Part shown: in pieces, positions 7,007-14,953 of the stretch
Numbering within the stretch: position 1 is the stretch's first letter
Layout of the letters: each line of letters starts with the position of its first letter
From: CAIMZW01 sp037142435
GTDB taxonomy: Bacteria; Actinomycetota; Actinomycetes; Nanopelagicales; Nanopelagicaceae
Assembly: GCA_037142435.1 (NCBI GenBank)
Contig: JBAXAO010000020.1
Location: forward strand, 1 to 23,976
Direction of reading: 5' to 3'
DNA: 23,976 nt
Program-made: the position numbers and the translations under genes
The notes under the pieces: model-generated
Told to the model about the DNA's origin: nothing
The model's input: the letters and a program-made list of their open reading frames with translations, nothing else
The model's database searches: none

Positions 7007-8743
7007 ATGAATTTTCCAGATCAAATCCCCAGCGCAATGCCAATCCATCGCTATGCCCCCTTTATTCCTGTTGATTTGGCCGATCGCACCTGGCCAACCA
7101 AGCAAATAACTAAAGCTCCGCAATGGTGTTCTGTTGATCTTCGCGATGGCAATCAAGCCCTCATTGATCCTATGGATGCCCCGCGCAAACTTGCGATGTT
7201 CAAGCTATTGGTAGCGATGGGTTACAAGGAGATCGAAGTTGGATTTCCATCTGCCAGTCAGACCGATTTCGATTTCGTCCGCCGGATCATCGAGGAGAAC
7301 CTCATTCCAGATGATGTCATCATCCAGGTGCTAACTCAGGCGCGCGAACCCTTAATTCGTCGCACGTATGAAGCAATCAAAGGTGCCAAGCAAGCTGTCG
7401 TGCATCTGTATAACTCAACTTCGACGTTACAACGTCGCGTCGTCTTTGGCTTAGATAAAGATGGAATCAAGAAGATCGCAACAGATGGTGCCGAACTTTG
7501 TTTACGCCTAACAGATACGGTTCCAGGCACAGTCGTCTCTTTCGAATATTCGCCTGAGTCTTACACCGGAACGGAATTGGAATACGCTGTCGAGGTCTGC
7601 AATGCCGTCAATGATATCTGGCGTCCAACTCCTGGATGGAAGAGCATTGTTAATCTCCCTGCCACTGTTGAAATGGCCACCCCAAATGTTTACGCCGATT
7701 CGATCGAATGGATGCATCGCAATCTTGCATACCGCGATTCGGTAGTTCTCAGTTTGCATCCTCATAACGACCGAGGTACTGGTGTAGCCGCAGCTGAGCT
7801 TGGTTATATGGCTGGTGCCGATCGCATTGAAGGAACGCTCTTCGGAAATGGTGAGCGCACCGGAAATGTTTGTTTAGTAACTCTCGGGCTCAATTTATTC
7901 AGCCAGGGCATCGATCCTCATATTGATTTTTCCAATATTGATGAAGTTCGGCGCACCGTCGAATACGCTAACCAACTTCGTGTACCCGAGCGTCATCCTT
8001 ACGGTGGCGATTTGGTGTTCACGGCATTCTCCGGTTCGCATCAAGATGCGATCAAGAAGGGCTTTGAGCATCTTGAACGTGATGCGAAAGCAGCGGGCAA
8101 ATCCATCGAAAATCAACTTTGGGCGGTGCCTTACTTGCCTATTGATCCGAAAGATATTGGACGCTCATACGAAGCTGTGATTCGCGTCAACAGTCAGTCC
8201 GGTAAAGGTGGCGTCGCCTATTTAATGAAGAACGAACACCACTTAGATCTACCTCGACGTCTGCAGATTGAATTTAGCCAGGTTGTTCAATCAAAGACCG
8301 ATGAAGAAGGTGGCGAGGTTTCCGCCGATGACCTTTGGAATATTTTTGAAGATGAGTACTTGCCGTCAAAGGGAAAAAATTGGGGACGCTTCCGCCTAGA
8401 CGGCTTATCTCAATCTTCCCACTTAGATGAAGACGTTCAGTTGAGTGTTGAACTCGCAGATTCTGGGACGCTTCACTCGCTCAAGGGCACAGGCAATGGT
8501 CCCATTGCAGCTTTTGTGGCAATCATGAGTGAGCATTTGGCACCTATGAACGTTCGAGTTCTGGATTATTACGAGCATGCGCTCTCGGCTGGTGGGGATG
8601 CCAAAGCCGCTGCATACCTAGAGTGTGAAGTAGGGGATCGAGTCTTCTGGGGCGTCGGCATCGACCCCAGTACGACGACTGCGGCGCTCAAAGCGGTTAT
8701 TTCTGCGGTAAATCGCGGCCAGCGCACAGTTATATCCCTCTAA
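7007..8743 (+). CDS. leuA: 2-isopropylmalate synthase
   Basis: First committed enzyme of leucine synthesis: acetyl-CoA plus 2-oxoisovalerate to 2-isopropylmalate. The 578 residues fit the longer actinobacterial LeuA type. The TIM-barrel catalytic domain has the metal and substrate residues in SVDLRDGNQ (R46, D47) and the HPHNDRGTG motif (H251, H253, N254, D255). The C-terminal part (about 440-570) corresponds to the LeuA allosteric domain that binds leucine, so feedback inhibition is expected. The ribosome binding site AGAGGAG lies 6 bases before the ATG. A 150-base leader with a Leu-rich peptide and hairpins precedes it, so expression is probably also controlled by leucine supply. The gene is complete. 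Confidence 0.96.
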   Translation: MNFPDQIPSAMPIHRYAPFIPVDLADRTWPTKQITKAPQWCSVDLRDGNQALIDPMDAPRKLAMFKLLVAMGYKEIEVGFPSASQTDFDFVRRIIEENLIPDDVIIQVLTQAREPLIRRTYEAIKGAKQAVVHLYNSTSTLQRRVVFGLDKDGIKKIATDGAELCLRLTDTVPGTVVSFEYSPESYTGTELEYAVEVCNAVNDIWRPTPGWKSIVNLPATVEMATPNVYADSIEWMHRNLAYRDSVVLSLHPHNDRGTGVAAAELGYMAGADRIEGTLFGNGERTGNVCLVTLGLNLFSQGIDPHIDFSNIDEVRRTVEYANQLRVPERHPYGGDLVFTAFSGSHQDAIKKGFEHLERDAKAAGKSIENQLWAVPYLPIDPKDIGRSYEAVIRVNSQSGKGGVAYLMKNEHHLDLPRRLQIEFSQVVQSKTDEEGGEVSADDLWNIFEDEYLPSKGKNWGRFRLDGLSQSSHLDEDVQLSVELADSGTLHSLKGTGNGPIAAFVAIMSEHLAPMNVRVLDYYEHALSAGGDAKAAAYLECEVGDRVFWGVGIDPSTTTAALKAVISAVNRGQRTVISL

Positions 8744-8750
8744 ATTTCCG

Positions 8751-8765
8751 CCGTAACCGTTACGG
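8751..8765. promoter_or_regulatory. Perfect 7-1-7 palindrome before recO
   Basis: CCGTAAC-C-GTTACGG lies in the 30-base gap between leuA and recO, 8 bases before the recO GTG. It abuts a possible -10 (TACGGT, 8761-8766). Its form suits an operator for a dimeric regulator. No T-run follows, so a terminator is unlikely. The regulator is unknown. Confidence 0.35.
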
Positions 8766-8773
8766 TGTAATCC

Positions 8774-9505
8774 GTGGCTCTTTATCGTGATCAAGCGATC
8801 GTCCTTCGCACCCAGAAATTGGGCGAGGCCGATCGCATCATCACGCTCTTTACCCGAGACCATGGTCGGTTACGTGCAGTGGCCAAAGGGGTAAGACGTA
8901 CTAAATCTAGATTTGGTGCCAGGCTAGAACCCACTAGTTATGTCGATCTGCAGCTGTACACCGGCAAAACTTTTGATGTCGTTACGCAAGCCGAGAGCAT
9001 CGAAAATTTTGGCGATGCGCTGACTGCCGACTACCAGCAGTGGACTGTGGCATCGGCCATTTTGGAATCGGCCGAACGTTTCACGCAACAAGAACACGAA
9101 CCGGCCCTGCAACAATTTCTTTTAGTTGTGGGCGCTCTTAAAGCGCTGGCACATAACACCTACGATCCGTCACTGATTCTGGATGCCTATTTGTTGCGAT
9201 CCCTTTCCGTTGCCGGTTATGCGCCCTCACTAACTACCTGCTCGCGTTGCGATAAGCCCGGACCGCATAAGTATTTTTCTCTGGTCGGTGGCGGCAGCGT
9301 CTGCGTAGATTGCAAGCCATCGGCTGCAGCAACTCCCACCATAGATACCTTGCAACTTATGTCTGATTTACAGACCGGCGACTGGGAGAGCGCTGTTACC
9401 AGCGAACTTCGCCATCGCCGAGAAGCATCGGGATTGATCGCCGCATATCTGCAATGGCACCTCGAACGTGGATTGCGCAGCTTGCCGTTAGTAGAAAGAG
9501 CTTAA
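8774..9505 (+). CDS. recO: DNA repair protein RecO
   Basis: Recombination mediator that helps load RecA onto SSB-covered DNA with RecF/RecR. The 243 residues begin ALYRDQAIVLRTQKLGEADRI, the typical start of the RecO OB-fold, followed by the helical domain. Four cysteines (C156, C159, C177, C180) form the zinc site seen in actinobacterial and several other RecO proteins. Start is GTG at 8774; there is no strong ribosome binding site, and a leaderless transcript is possible. uppS starts 3 bases after its stop, so the two are translationally close. The recO-uppS-zur-glyS neighbourhood is conserved in actinobacteria. Confidence 0.94.
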   Translation: MALYRDQAIVLRTQKLGEADRIITLFTRDHGRLRAVAKGVRRTKSRFGARLEPTSYVDLQLYTGKTFDVVTQAESIENFGDALTADYQQWTVASAILESAERFTQQEHEPALQQFLLVVGALKALAHNTYDPSLILDAYLLRSLSVAGYAPSLTTCSRCDKPGPHKYFSLVGGGSVCVDCKPSAAATPTIDTLQLMSDLQTGDWESAVTSELRHRREASGLIAAYLQWHLERGLRSLPLVERA

Positions 9506-9507
9506 GA

Positions 9508-10272
9508 GTGGCTAAGAAATATCTGGCGCCAACACCACATCCAACTGGGGCGAAGCCACCGAAACTTCCGACATCTGCCATCCCACACCACGTCGCAGTT
9601 GTCATGGATGGCAACGGTCGCTGGGCAAAGGCGCGTGGGTTGCCCCGAACCGCTGGGCACGAGGCTGGGGAAGCGTCTCTCCTTGATGTGGTTCATGGCG
9701 CCATTGAAATCGGCGTCAAAGAGGTAAGCGCATATGCCTTCTCGACGGAAAACTGGAAGCGCACACCCGAGGAAGTTCGTTTCCTCATGGGATTTAATCG
9801 TGACGTTATCAGACGCCGGCGCGATGAAATGAACGCTATCGGGGTGAAGGTGCAATGGGCAGGTAGGCCACAAAAATTATGGTCGAGTGTCATTAAAGAG
9901 CTGGAAATCGCGCAAGAGATGACGAAAACCAACTCCGTGCTTACTCTGAATATGTGCGTGAATTATGGCGGTCGCGCTGAAATTGTGGATGCGGCACGAG
10001 AGATTGCCGAACTTGCAGCGAAAAAGAAGATTAAGCCCGACCAGATTACCGAGAAGCTATTTGCCAGCCACCTCTACCAACCCAAGATGAGCAATGTTGA
10101 TCTGTTCTTGCGCTCTTCCGGCGAACAACGCACCAGTAATTTTCTGCCATGGCAATCGGTATATGCCGAGATGGTCTTTATGGATGTTTTGTGGCCAGAT
10201 GTGGATCGCCGCACACTTTGGAAAGCGATCGAAATCTATGCCGAACGCGAACGTAGGTTTGGAAAGGCTTAA
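9508..10272 (+). CDS. uppS: Isoprenyl (polyprenyl) diphosphate synthase, UppS family
   Basis: Cis-prenyltransferase that condenses isopentenyl diphosphate into the C50/C55 lipid carrier for cell-wall synthesis. VVMDGNGRWAKARG carries the catalytic Asp (D34 from this start). FSTENWKR and RSSGEQRTSNFLPWQSVYAE are the substrate-binding signatures. The frame is open from 9454 inside recO, but I place the start at GTG 9508, two bases past the recO stop. This gives 254 residues and a normal short N-terminus before IPHHVAVVMDG. Its stop codon directly abuts that of zur on the other strand (10272/10273). Chain length (C50 or C55) cannot be read from the sequence. Confidence 0.95.
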   Translation: MAKKYLAPTPHPTGAKPPKLPTSAIPHHVAVVMDGNGRWAKARGLPRTAGHEAGEASLLDVVHGAIEIGVKEVSAYAFSTENWKRTPEEVRFLMGFNRDVIRRRRDEMNAIGVKVQWAGRPQKLWSSVIKELEIAQEMTKTNSVLTLNMCVNYGGRAEIVDAAREIAELAAKKKIKPDQITEKLFASHLYQPKMSNVDLFLRSSGEQRTSNFLPWQSVYAEMVFMDVLWPDVDRRTLWKAIEIYAERERRFGKA

Positions 10273-10638
10273 TTAGCATTCGCTGCAGAGGCCGAATATT
10301 TCGGCGGTATGGCCAATCTCGCGAAAGCCATTTTCTTCACCAGACTTTTGCGCCCATTTTTCAATGGCCCCGCCTTCGATCTCGACGGTCTTGCCACAGT
10401 TTTTACAGACTAAGTGGTGGTGGTGCGAGTCGCCGCACAAACGGTAAATCGCCTCGCCATCATCTTTTCGCAAAATGTCGACTGATTTTTCGTTGACCAA
10501 ATTCTGCAAGGTGCGATAAACGGTCGTTAAACCAATCGACTCCTGATTGCGTTTCAAAACGAGATGAAGCTCTTGTGCGCTAGCGAATCCACCGACTCGT
10601 TCTAGGGCTTGTAAAACTTTCGTGGCCGATTTGCTCAT
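10273..10638 (-). CDS. zur: Zinc uptake regulator Zur (Fur family)
   Basis: Zinc-sensing repressor of the Fur family, 121 residues. The DNA-binding domain includes SIGLTTVYRTLQNL, the recognition helix region. HHHH (72-75) LVCKNC (C78, C81) and the terminal C118/C121 pair give the structural zinc site, and HTAEIFGLC is typical of actinobacterial Zur/FurB. The open frame extends to 10794, but that part lies inside the ZIP gene. The ATG at 10638 overlaps the ZIP stop as ATGA and gives a family-like N-terminus, slightly shorter than usual. Co-transcription with a metal transporter behind a Zur-like palindrome, and the known recO-uppS-zur-glyS neighbourhood, point to Zur rather than Fur or PerR. 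Confidence 0.9.
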   Translation of the reverse strand: MSKSATKVLQALERVGGFASAQELHLVLKRNQESIGLTTVYRTLQNLVNEKSVDILRKDDGEAIYRLCGDSHHHHLVCKNCGKTVEIEGGAIEKWAQKSGEENGFREIGHTAEIFGLCSEC

Positions 10639-11369
10639 AATGTAGCAACCACCAACCACATGATGGCGACGCCACCTAGGGTTGCCAACATAGTCATGCG
10701 CGAGGGGTGACGTGAATGGGCTTCGGGCAGGATGTGTGAAGTAGCGATGTAAATAATGAAACCAGAAAAGATAGCCAAATAAATTGCTAACCAACTGCTG
10801 CTGATCGTTAGCGCTCCTCCGATCGCTGCACCGCTAATTCGGGCAATGGCATCGACAAGTAACAATAATTTTCCACGCGAACTCCAAGAGCCACCTTTAA
10901 TCAAAAGTGCAACGGTATTGAGACCATCACTAAAAGCGTGAACTAGCAAAGCCAAGAAGACGGCAAAGCCGAATGCGTTACTAACGTGAAAGGCCAGGCC
11001 TAGGGCCATTCCGTCTAGGAAGACGTGACCGGCCATAGCAAAAGAGCCCACGGCGCCTGCGATGTTTCCGTAATGCGTGTGATCATGGTCGTAATCAGAA
11101 TCAGCTGGTTCATGCGAACCGGCGAACTGTTCGAAGAAATGCAGGGCCAAAAAACCGCCTACGAAGGCGAGGGTGACCGCTGGTAGTCCGCCAATCTGCA
11201 AGCTTGCGTTGGCAAAGACCTCGGGCATCAGATCGAAGGCGACGAGTCCCAATAAGAGCCCAGCCGAAAGCCCGAGAACCAGGTGAAATCGATCTTTAGA
11301 GCGAAGTGCCACTGTTCCGCCCAGGGTGGTCGCTAATACGGTTAGGGCCGCGAGCAGTACTGGAGTCAT
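10635..11369 (-). CDS. ZIP family metal transporter, probably zinc uptake
   Basis: Integral membrane permease of the ZIP family, 244 residues, with about seven to eight hydrophobic segments. The two metal-binding helices are recognisable as HVFLDGMALGLAF and HAFSDGLNTVALL, with Asp where many ZIP proteins have Glu. Between helices 3 and 4 is a short His/Asp-rich loop (DYDHDHTH) of the kind thought to bind metal in the cytoplasm. The stop overlaps the zur start by 4 bases, so the pair is an operon. Upstream is a perfect 14-base-arm palindrome, and a -10 (TAGTCT) lies 6 bases before the ATG, suggesting a leaderless, Zur-repressed transcript. Zinc is inferred from context. Confidence 0.88.
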   Translation of the reverse strand: MTPVLLAALTVLATTLGGTVALRSKDRFHLVLGLSAGLLLGLVAFDLMPEVFANASLQIGGLPAVTLAFVGGFLALHFFEQFAGSHEPADSDYDHDHTHYGNIAGAVGSFAMAGHVFLDGMALGLAFHVSNAFGFAVFLALLVHAFSDGLNTVALLIKGGSWSSRGKLLLLVDAIARISGAAIGGALTISSSWLAIYLAIFSGFIIYIATSHILPEAHSRHPSRMTMLATLGGVAIMWLVVATL

Positions 11370-11375
11370 AACAAA

Positions 11376-11427
11376 AGACTACCAAGAATGGAAATGATTG
11401 TCATTTCCATTCTTCTACCGCTAACCT
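11376..11427. promoter_or_regulatory. Divergent leaderless promoters for ZIP-zur and the ABM gene
   Basis: Minus strand: ATGACA (11404-11399, 5/6 to TTGACA), a 17-base spacer, TAGTCT (11381-11376), then 6 bases to the ZIP ATG. Plus strand: TTGTCA (11398-11403, 5/6), an 18-base spacer, TAACCT (11422-11427), then 6 bases to the GTG at 11434. Both -35 elements fall in the centre of the palindrome, so one bound dimer could close both promoters. Confidence 0.6.
11384..11414. promoter_or_regulatory. 31-bp perfect palindrome, predicted Zur operator
   Basis: Arm AAGAATGGAAATGA (11384-11397), centre TTG, arm TCATTTCCATTCTT (11401-11414): 14 of 14 arm bases match. It lies between the ZIP-zur operon and the divergent ABM gene. 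The core GGAAATGA...TCATTTCC resembles Fur-superfamily boxes, and Zur is encoded in the operon it precedes. Assignment to Zur is by context. Confidence 0.75.
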
Positions 11428-11433
11428 TCGACC

Positions 11434-11706
11434 GTGATTGCCATTGCTCGCTTCCGTGTACCTGCCGCCTCTGTCCCGCAGTTCACGCTCGATGCCGAAG
11501 TCGCGCTCGCGGCATTGGCTGCCTGCGATGGCTTTGTTCGAGGGGAGTTTGGTCAGAACACCGACGAAGTTGATCTTTGGGCGCTGGCAACAATGTGGAA
11601 GAACGTGGGTTCGTATCGCAGAGCCCTGAGCAATAATCGTGTAAAAATGGAAGCAGTACCGATGCTGGCGCTCGCAATCGACGAGCCGGGTGCCTATACA
11701 AGGTAA
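11434..11706 (+). CDS. Small ABM-domain-like protein (dimeric alpha/beta barrel)
   Basis: A 90-residue protein that resembles antibiotic biosynthesis monooxygenase (ABM) fold proteins: an N-terminal strand IAIARFRVP, a helix with AEVALAALAACDGFVRGEFGQNTDE, a strand VDLWALATMWKNVGSYRRAL, and a final helix/strand ending MLALAIDEPGAY. Similar small proteins occur beside glyS and zur in other actinobacteria, as far as I recall. Catalytic activity is not shown for this branch. The start is GTG 11434, 6 bases after a -10-like TAACCT and 19 bases from the Zur-like palindrome, so zinc-dependent control is predicted. It is followed by glyS after 59 bases. Confidence 0.72.
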   Translation: MIAIARFRVPAASVPQFTLDAEVALAALAACDGFVRGEFGQNTDEVDLWALATMWKNVGSYRRALSNNRVKMEAVPMLALAIDEPGAYTR

Positions 11707-11765
11707 AATTCTATTTCTTGCGACCAGCAAGGAAGAGCCGACAGCCAGCCGGAAGAGAGAACAAC

Positions 11766-13145
11766 ATGGCCGCAGATAGATTAGACACCATCGTCAGCCT
11801 CGCTAAGCGACGCGGGTTTGTTTACCCATCATCAGAAATTTACGGCGGCCTTCGAGCTGCCTGGGATTACGGCCCCTTGGGCGTTGAACTTAAAAATAAC
11901 GTTAAACGCCAATGGTGGAAGTCCATGGTTCAAGGCCGAGAAGATGTTGTTGGCTTGGATTCATGTGTCATCTTGGCACGCGAAGTCTGGGAAGCCTCTG
12001 GCCATGTGGAAACATTTTCCGATCCCCTGACCGAGTGCACCGCTTGTCACAAGCGTTATCGCGCCGACCATTTAGAAGAGGCTTTTGAAGCGAAGAACGG
12101 CCGCGCGCCTTCCTCTATGGAAGAAGTGAATTGCCCTAACTGCGGCAACAAAGGAAAGTTCACCAACCCCAAGCAATTTAGCGGTTTGCTGAAAACCTAT
12201 CTCGGCGCTGTTGAAGATGAATCTGGTTTGGCCTATTTACGTCCCGAAACAGCCCAAGGAATTTTCATTAACTTTGAAAATGTGGCGACCACCTCACGGA
12301 AGAAACCACCTTTTGGAATTGGCCAAATTGGAAAATCATTCCGCAATGAAATTACTCCGGGAAACTTCATTTTCCGTACCCGTGAATTTGAACAAATGGA
12401 AATGGAATTTTTTGTCGTTCCAGGAACAGATGAGGAATGGCACCAATATTGGATTGATACTCGCTTGGCTTGGTATAAGAATCTAGGAATCAATCCTGAT
12501 CGCTTACGCCTTTTCGAACACCCTAAAGAGAAGTTGTCACATTATTCCAAGCGCACTGTGGATATCGAATACAAGTTCGAATTCACCGGTACCGAATGGG
12601 GCGAGCTTGAAGGTATTGCTAGCCGCACAGATTTTGATTTGAAGGCTCATGGCGCTGCCTCAGGAAAAGATCTCTCATGGTTTGATCAGGAAAAGAACGA
12701 ACGTTGGGTTCCCTTTGTCATTGAACCGGCTGCCGGTGTTGATCGCTGCGCCCTCACTTTCCTGATGGACGCATTCACTGAAGATGAAGCCCCCAACTCT
12801 AAAGGCGAAATGGAAAAGCGTGCGGTTATGAAATTGGATCACCGTCTGGCTCCAGTAAAGGTGGCCGTACTTCCGCTCTCACGAAACGCAGATTTATCGC
12901 CTAAAGCCCGCGATTTAGCCGCAGAACTGCGTCAAAACTGGAGCGTTGATTTTGATGATGCAGGAGCAATTGGCAGACGTTATCGCCGCCAAGATGAGAT
13001 CGGAACGCCCTATTGCATCACAATTGACTTCGATACTTTAGAAGATAACGCGGTCACCATCCGCGATCGTGACACTATGGCACAAGAGCGCATTTCACTG
13101 GATCAGGTGTCGGCATGGCTGGCTCCACGGTTGTTGGGGTGCTGA
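11766..13145 (+). CDS. glyS: Glycyl-tRNA synthetase (single-chain, alpha2 type)
   Basis: Charges tRNA-Gly with glycine; class II synthetase of 459 residues. It begins with KRRGFVYPSSEIYGGLRAAWDYGPLG, the characteristic N-terminus of the homodimeric enzyme. Class II motif 2 is FRNEITPGNFIFRTREFEQ (about 192-210) and motif 3 lies in PFVIEPAAGVDRC. Two CxxC pairs (C91/C94, C123/C126) mark the zinc-like insertion, and ETAQG at 161-165 is conserved. The frame is open from 11718, but ATG 11766 has GGAAGAGAG at 11751-11759 and matches the family start. dusB begins within or at its last codons, suggesting an operon through dnaG. Confidence 0.95.
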   Translation: MAADRLDTIVSLAKRRGFVYPSSEIYGGLRAAWDYGPLGVELKNNVKRQWWKSMVQGREDVVGLDSCVILAREVWEASGHVETFSDPLTECTACHKRYRADHLEEAFEAKNGRAPSSMEEVNCPNCGNKGKFTNPKQFSGLLKTYLGAVEDESGLAYLRPETAQGIFINFENVATTSRKKPPFGIGQIGKSFRNEITPGNFIFRTREFEQMEMEFFVVPGTDEEWHQYWIDTRLAWYKNLGINPDRLRLFEHPKEKLSHYSKRTVDIEYKFEFTGTEWGELEGIASRTDFDLKAHGAASGKDLSWFDQEKNERWVPFVIEPAAGVDRCALTFLMDAFTEDEAPNSKGEMEKRAVMKLDHRLAPVKVAVLPLSRNADLSPKARDLAAELRQNWSVDFDDAGAIGRRYRRQDEIGTPYCITIDFDTLEDNAVTIRDRDTMAQERISLDQVSAWLAPRLLGC

Positions 13146-14311
13146 AGCAAGCCATTCATAATCCACTTCGTCTTCCAATTGCCAACGGCCAGTTTGAAAA
13201 TGACGAGGTGGTTCTTACCACGCCAGTTGTATTGGCCCCGATGGCTGGAATCACCAATTCAGCATTTCGCACGCTTTGTCGCGAACAAGGTGCTGGTCTC
13301 TTTGTTTCAGAGATGGTCACTGCGCGCGCATTGATTGAACGCCATCCAGAAACCCTGCGTCTGATCACTCCTGGAAAAGGCGAAACACCTAGATCGGTTC
13401 AGCTTTACGGAGTCGATCCAAAAGTTGTTGGACTTGCGGTTCGAATGTTGATGGAAGAGAACTTGGCCGATCATATTGATCTCAATTTCGGTTGCCCCGT
13501 TCCAAAAGTAACCAGACGTGGGGGAGGAGCCGCACTTCCTTTCAAGCGCCAACTTTTTTCCAACATCGTTTCTTCGGCAGTGCAAGCGGCGGCACCTTTT
13601 GGCGTTCCAGTCACTGTAAAGATGCGCGTTGGAATAGATAGCGATCACCACACTTTCTTAGACGCTGCCTCATCCGCTGCCGATGCTGGTGTGGCTTGGG
13701 TTGCACTTCACGCTCGCACCGCTTCGCAAATGTATGAGGGAACAGCGGACTGGAGCGCCATTACCCGTTTAGTTCAACATCTTGCCCCTACCGGCGTTCC
13801 GGTTCTAGGTAACGGGGATATTTGGAGCGGCGCAGATGGTGTGCGGATGGTTGAAGAAACTGGCTGTGCCGGTGTAGTTGTGGGTCGGGGCTGTTTGGGT
13901 CGACCATGGCTCTTTGCGGATTTGGTGAGCGCATTCCACGGTTCTGATCGGCGAACCGAACCAACATTGTTTGAAGTCAGAGAGATTATGTATCGTCACG
14001 GAGAATTGTTGGTTGAGTTCTTCGAAAGCGAAGGCCGCGCGATGCGCGATCTTCGTAAGCATATGGCTTGGTACCTCAAGGGATTCAGGGTTCCGCGCGA
14101 GATTCGTTCTGCTTTTGGCATGGTTTCATCCCTCGGTGAATTGGAATTCTTACTTTCCCAACTTGAAGAGCAGCCTTATCCCAGCATGGTTGCGGAATCG
14201 CCAAGAGGCCGTAGTAGCCACGGGCGAGCAGTCTCCCTGCCAGATGGCTGGCTTAATGATCCATATGAAATCCCAGCGATCACCATCGACGATTCTGTTT
14301 CTGGGGGATAG
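13115..14311 (+). CDS. dusB: tRNA-dihydrouridine synthase (DusB/NifR3 type)
   Basis: FMN enzyme that reduces uridines in the tRNA D-loop. VVLAPMAGITNSAFR near the N-terminus binds FMN, and LNFGCPVPKV carries the catalytic Cys (C127). GNGDIWSG, and GCAGVVVGRGCLGRPW near residue 250, are the C-terminal TIM-barrel signatures. ATG 13115 overlaps the end of glyS by 31 bases. GTG 13139 overlaps it by only 7 and removes residues unlike the family, so it is a real alternative; neither has a strong ribosome binding site. Length is about 390-398 residues, with a small C-terminal extension beyond the helical domain. The next gene starts two bases after the stop. Confidence 0.93.
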   Translation: MAGSTVVGVLKQAIHNPLRLPIANGQFENDEVVLTTPVVLAPMAGITNSAFRTLCREQGAGLFVSEMVTARALIERHPETLRLITPGKGETPRSVQLYGVDPKVVGLAVRMLMEENLADHIDLNFGCPVPKVTRRGGGAALPFKRQLFSNIVSSAVQAAAPFGVPVTVKMRVGIDSDHHTFLDAASSAADAGVAWVALHARTASQMYEGTADWSAITRLVQHLAPTGVPVLGNGDIWSGADGVRMVEETGCAGVVVGRGCLGRPWLFADLVSAFHGSDRRTEPTLFEVREIMYRHGELLVEFFESEGRAMRDLRKHMAWYLKGFRVPREIRSAFGMVSSLGELEFLLSQLEEQPYPSMVAESPRGRSSHGRAVSLPDGWLNDPYEIPAITIDDSVSGG

Positions 14312-14313
14312 CC

Positions 14314-14940
14314 GTGTTTTTCTTTAAATTTGCCAAGCGTTTAATAACGATCATTGTTCTGCTTGTCGTCGTGGTGCCGCTCTATATTGCATCTCAGATT
14401 TGGACAACGGGGACTTCATCTCATCCCGTGAAAAGTGATGTCATAGTGGTGTTGGGTGCAGCGCAATTCAATGGCAAGCCCACCCCGGTTCTCCAACTTC
14501 GTATCGACCATGCATTTGCTGTCTTCAAAAGTGGCTTGGCCAAGGAGATCATCACGGTGGGCGGCGGAGCAATTGGAGATCGAACCACCGAAGCCCAAAG
14601 CAGCGCCAATTCCTTGCGCTTACTTGGTGTTTCTACGAAAAATCTCGTGGTGGTTCCAGTTGGTCGTGACACTTTGACTAGCACCAAGAATTACGTAGCA
14701 GAAATGAAGAAGCGAGGTTGGAAGAGCGTCATCGTGGTGACCGATCCTTTTCACTGCTTCCGCGCAATCAGCATGGCAAAAGATTTAGGAGTCCTTGCAA
14801 CCTGCGCGCCAGATCAAGGGCAGGCAAATATCTGGAGTGGCCCGGGATCGAAATATGTCGTTCGAGAAACAGCGGCATATCTGGCCTACAAAACGATTGA
14901 CCGCTTAGGTATCCACCTTTCCGATCACCTGAAGAACTAG
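14314..14940 (+). CDS. YdcF/SanA-like membrane protein (DUF218)
   Basis: 208-residue protein with one N-terminal transmembrane helix (about 9-29) and a DUF218 domain on the outside. Conserved pieces are SDVIVVLGAAQFNGKPTPVLQLRID, TVGGGAIGD, EAQSSANSLRLLGV, STKNYVAEM and IVVTDPFHCFRA. Related proteins (ElyC, SanA, YdcF) have been linked to envelope integrity, but the biochemical function is not settled. Start GTG 14314, two bases after dusB, with GGGGG at 14303-14307. It is an envelope gene inside a run of tRNA, dNTP and replication genes, which suggests shared transcription rather than shared function. Confidence 0.85.
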   Translation: MFFFKFAKRLITIIVLLVVVVPLYIASQIWTTGTSSHPVKSDVIVVLGAAQFNGKPTPVLQLRIDHAFAVFKSGLAKEIITVGGGAIGDRTTEAQSSANSLRLLGVSTKNLVVVPVGRDTLTSTKNYVAEMKKRGWKSVIVVTDPFHCFRAISMAKDLGVLATCAPDQGQANIWSGPGSKYVVRETAAYLAYKTIDRLGIHLSDHLKN

Positions 14941-14953
14941 ACTCGATAACACT

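Noticed and set aside
10639..10794. N-terminal extension of zur
   Set aside because: The extra 52 codons are a shifted reading of the ZIP gene; Zur similarity begins at MSKSATKVL, and the ATG overlaps the ZIP stop.
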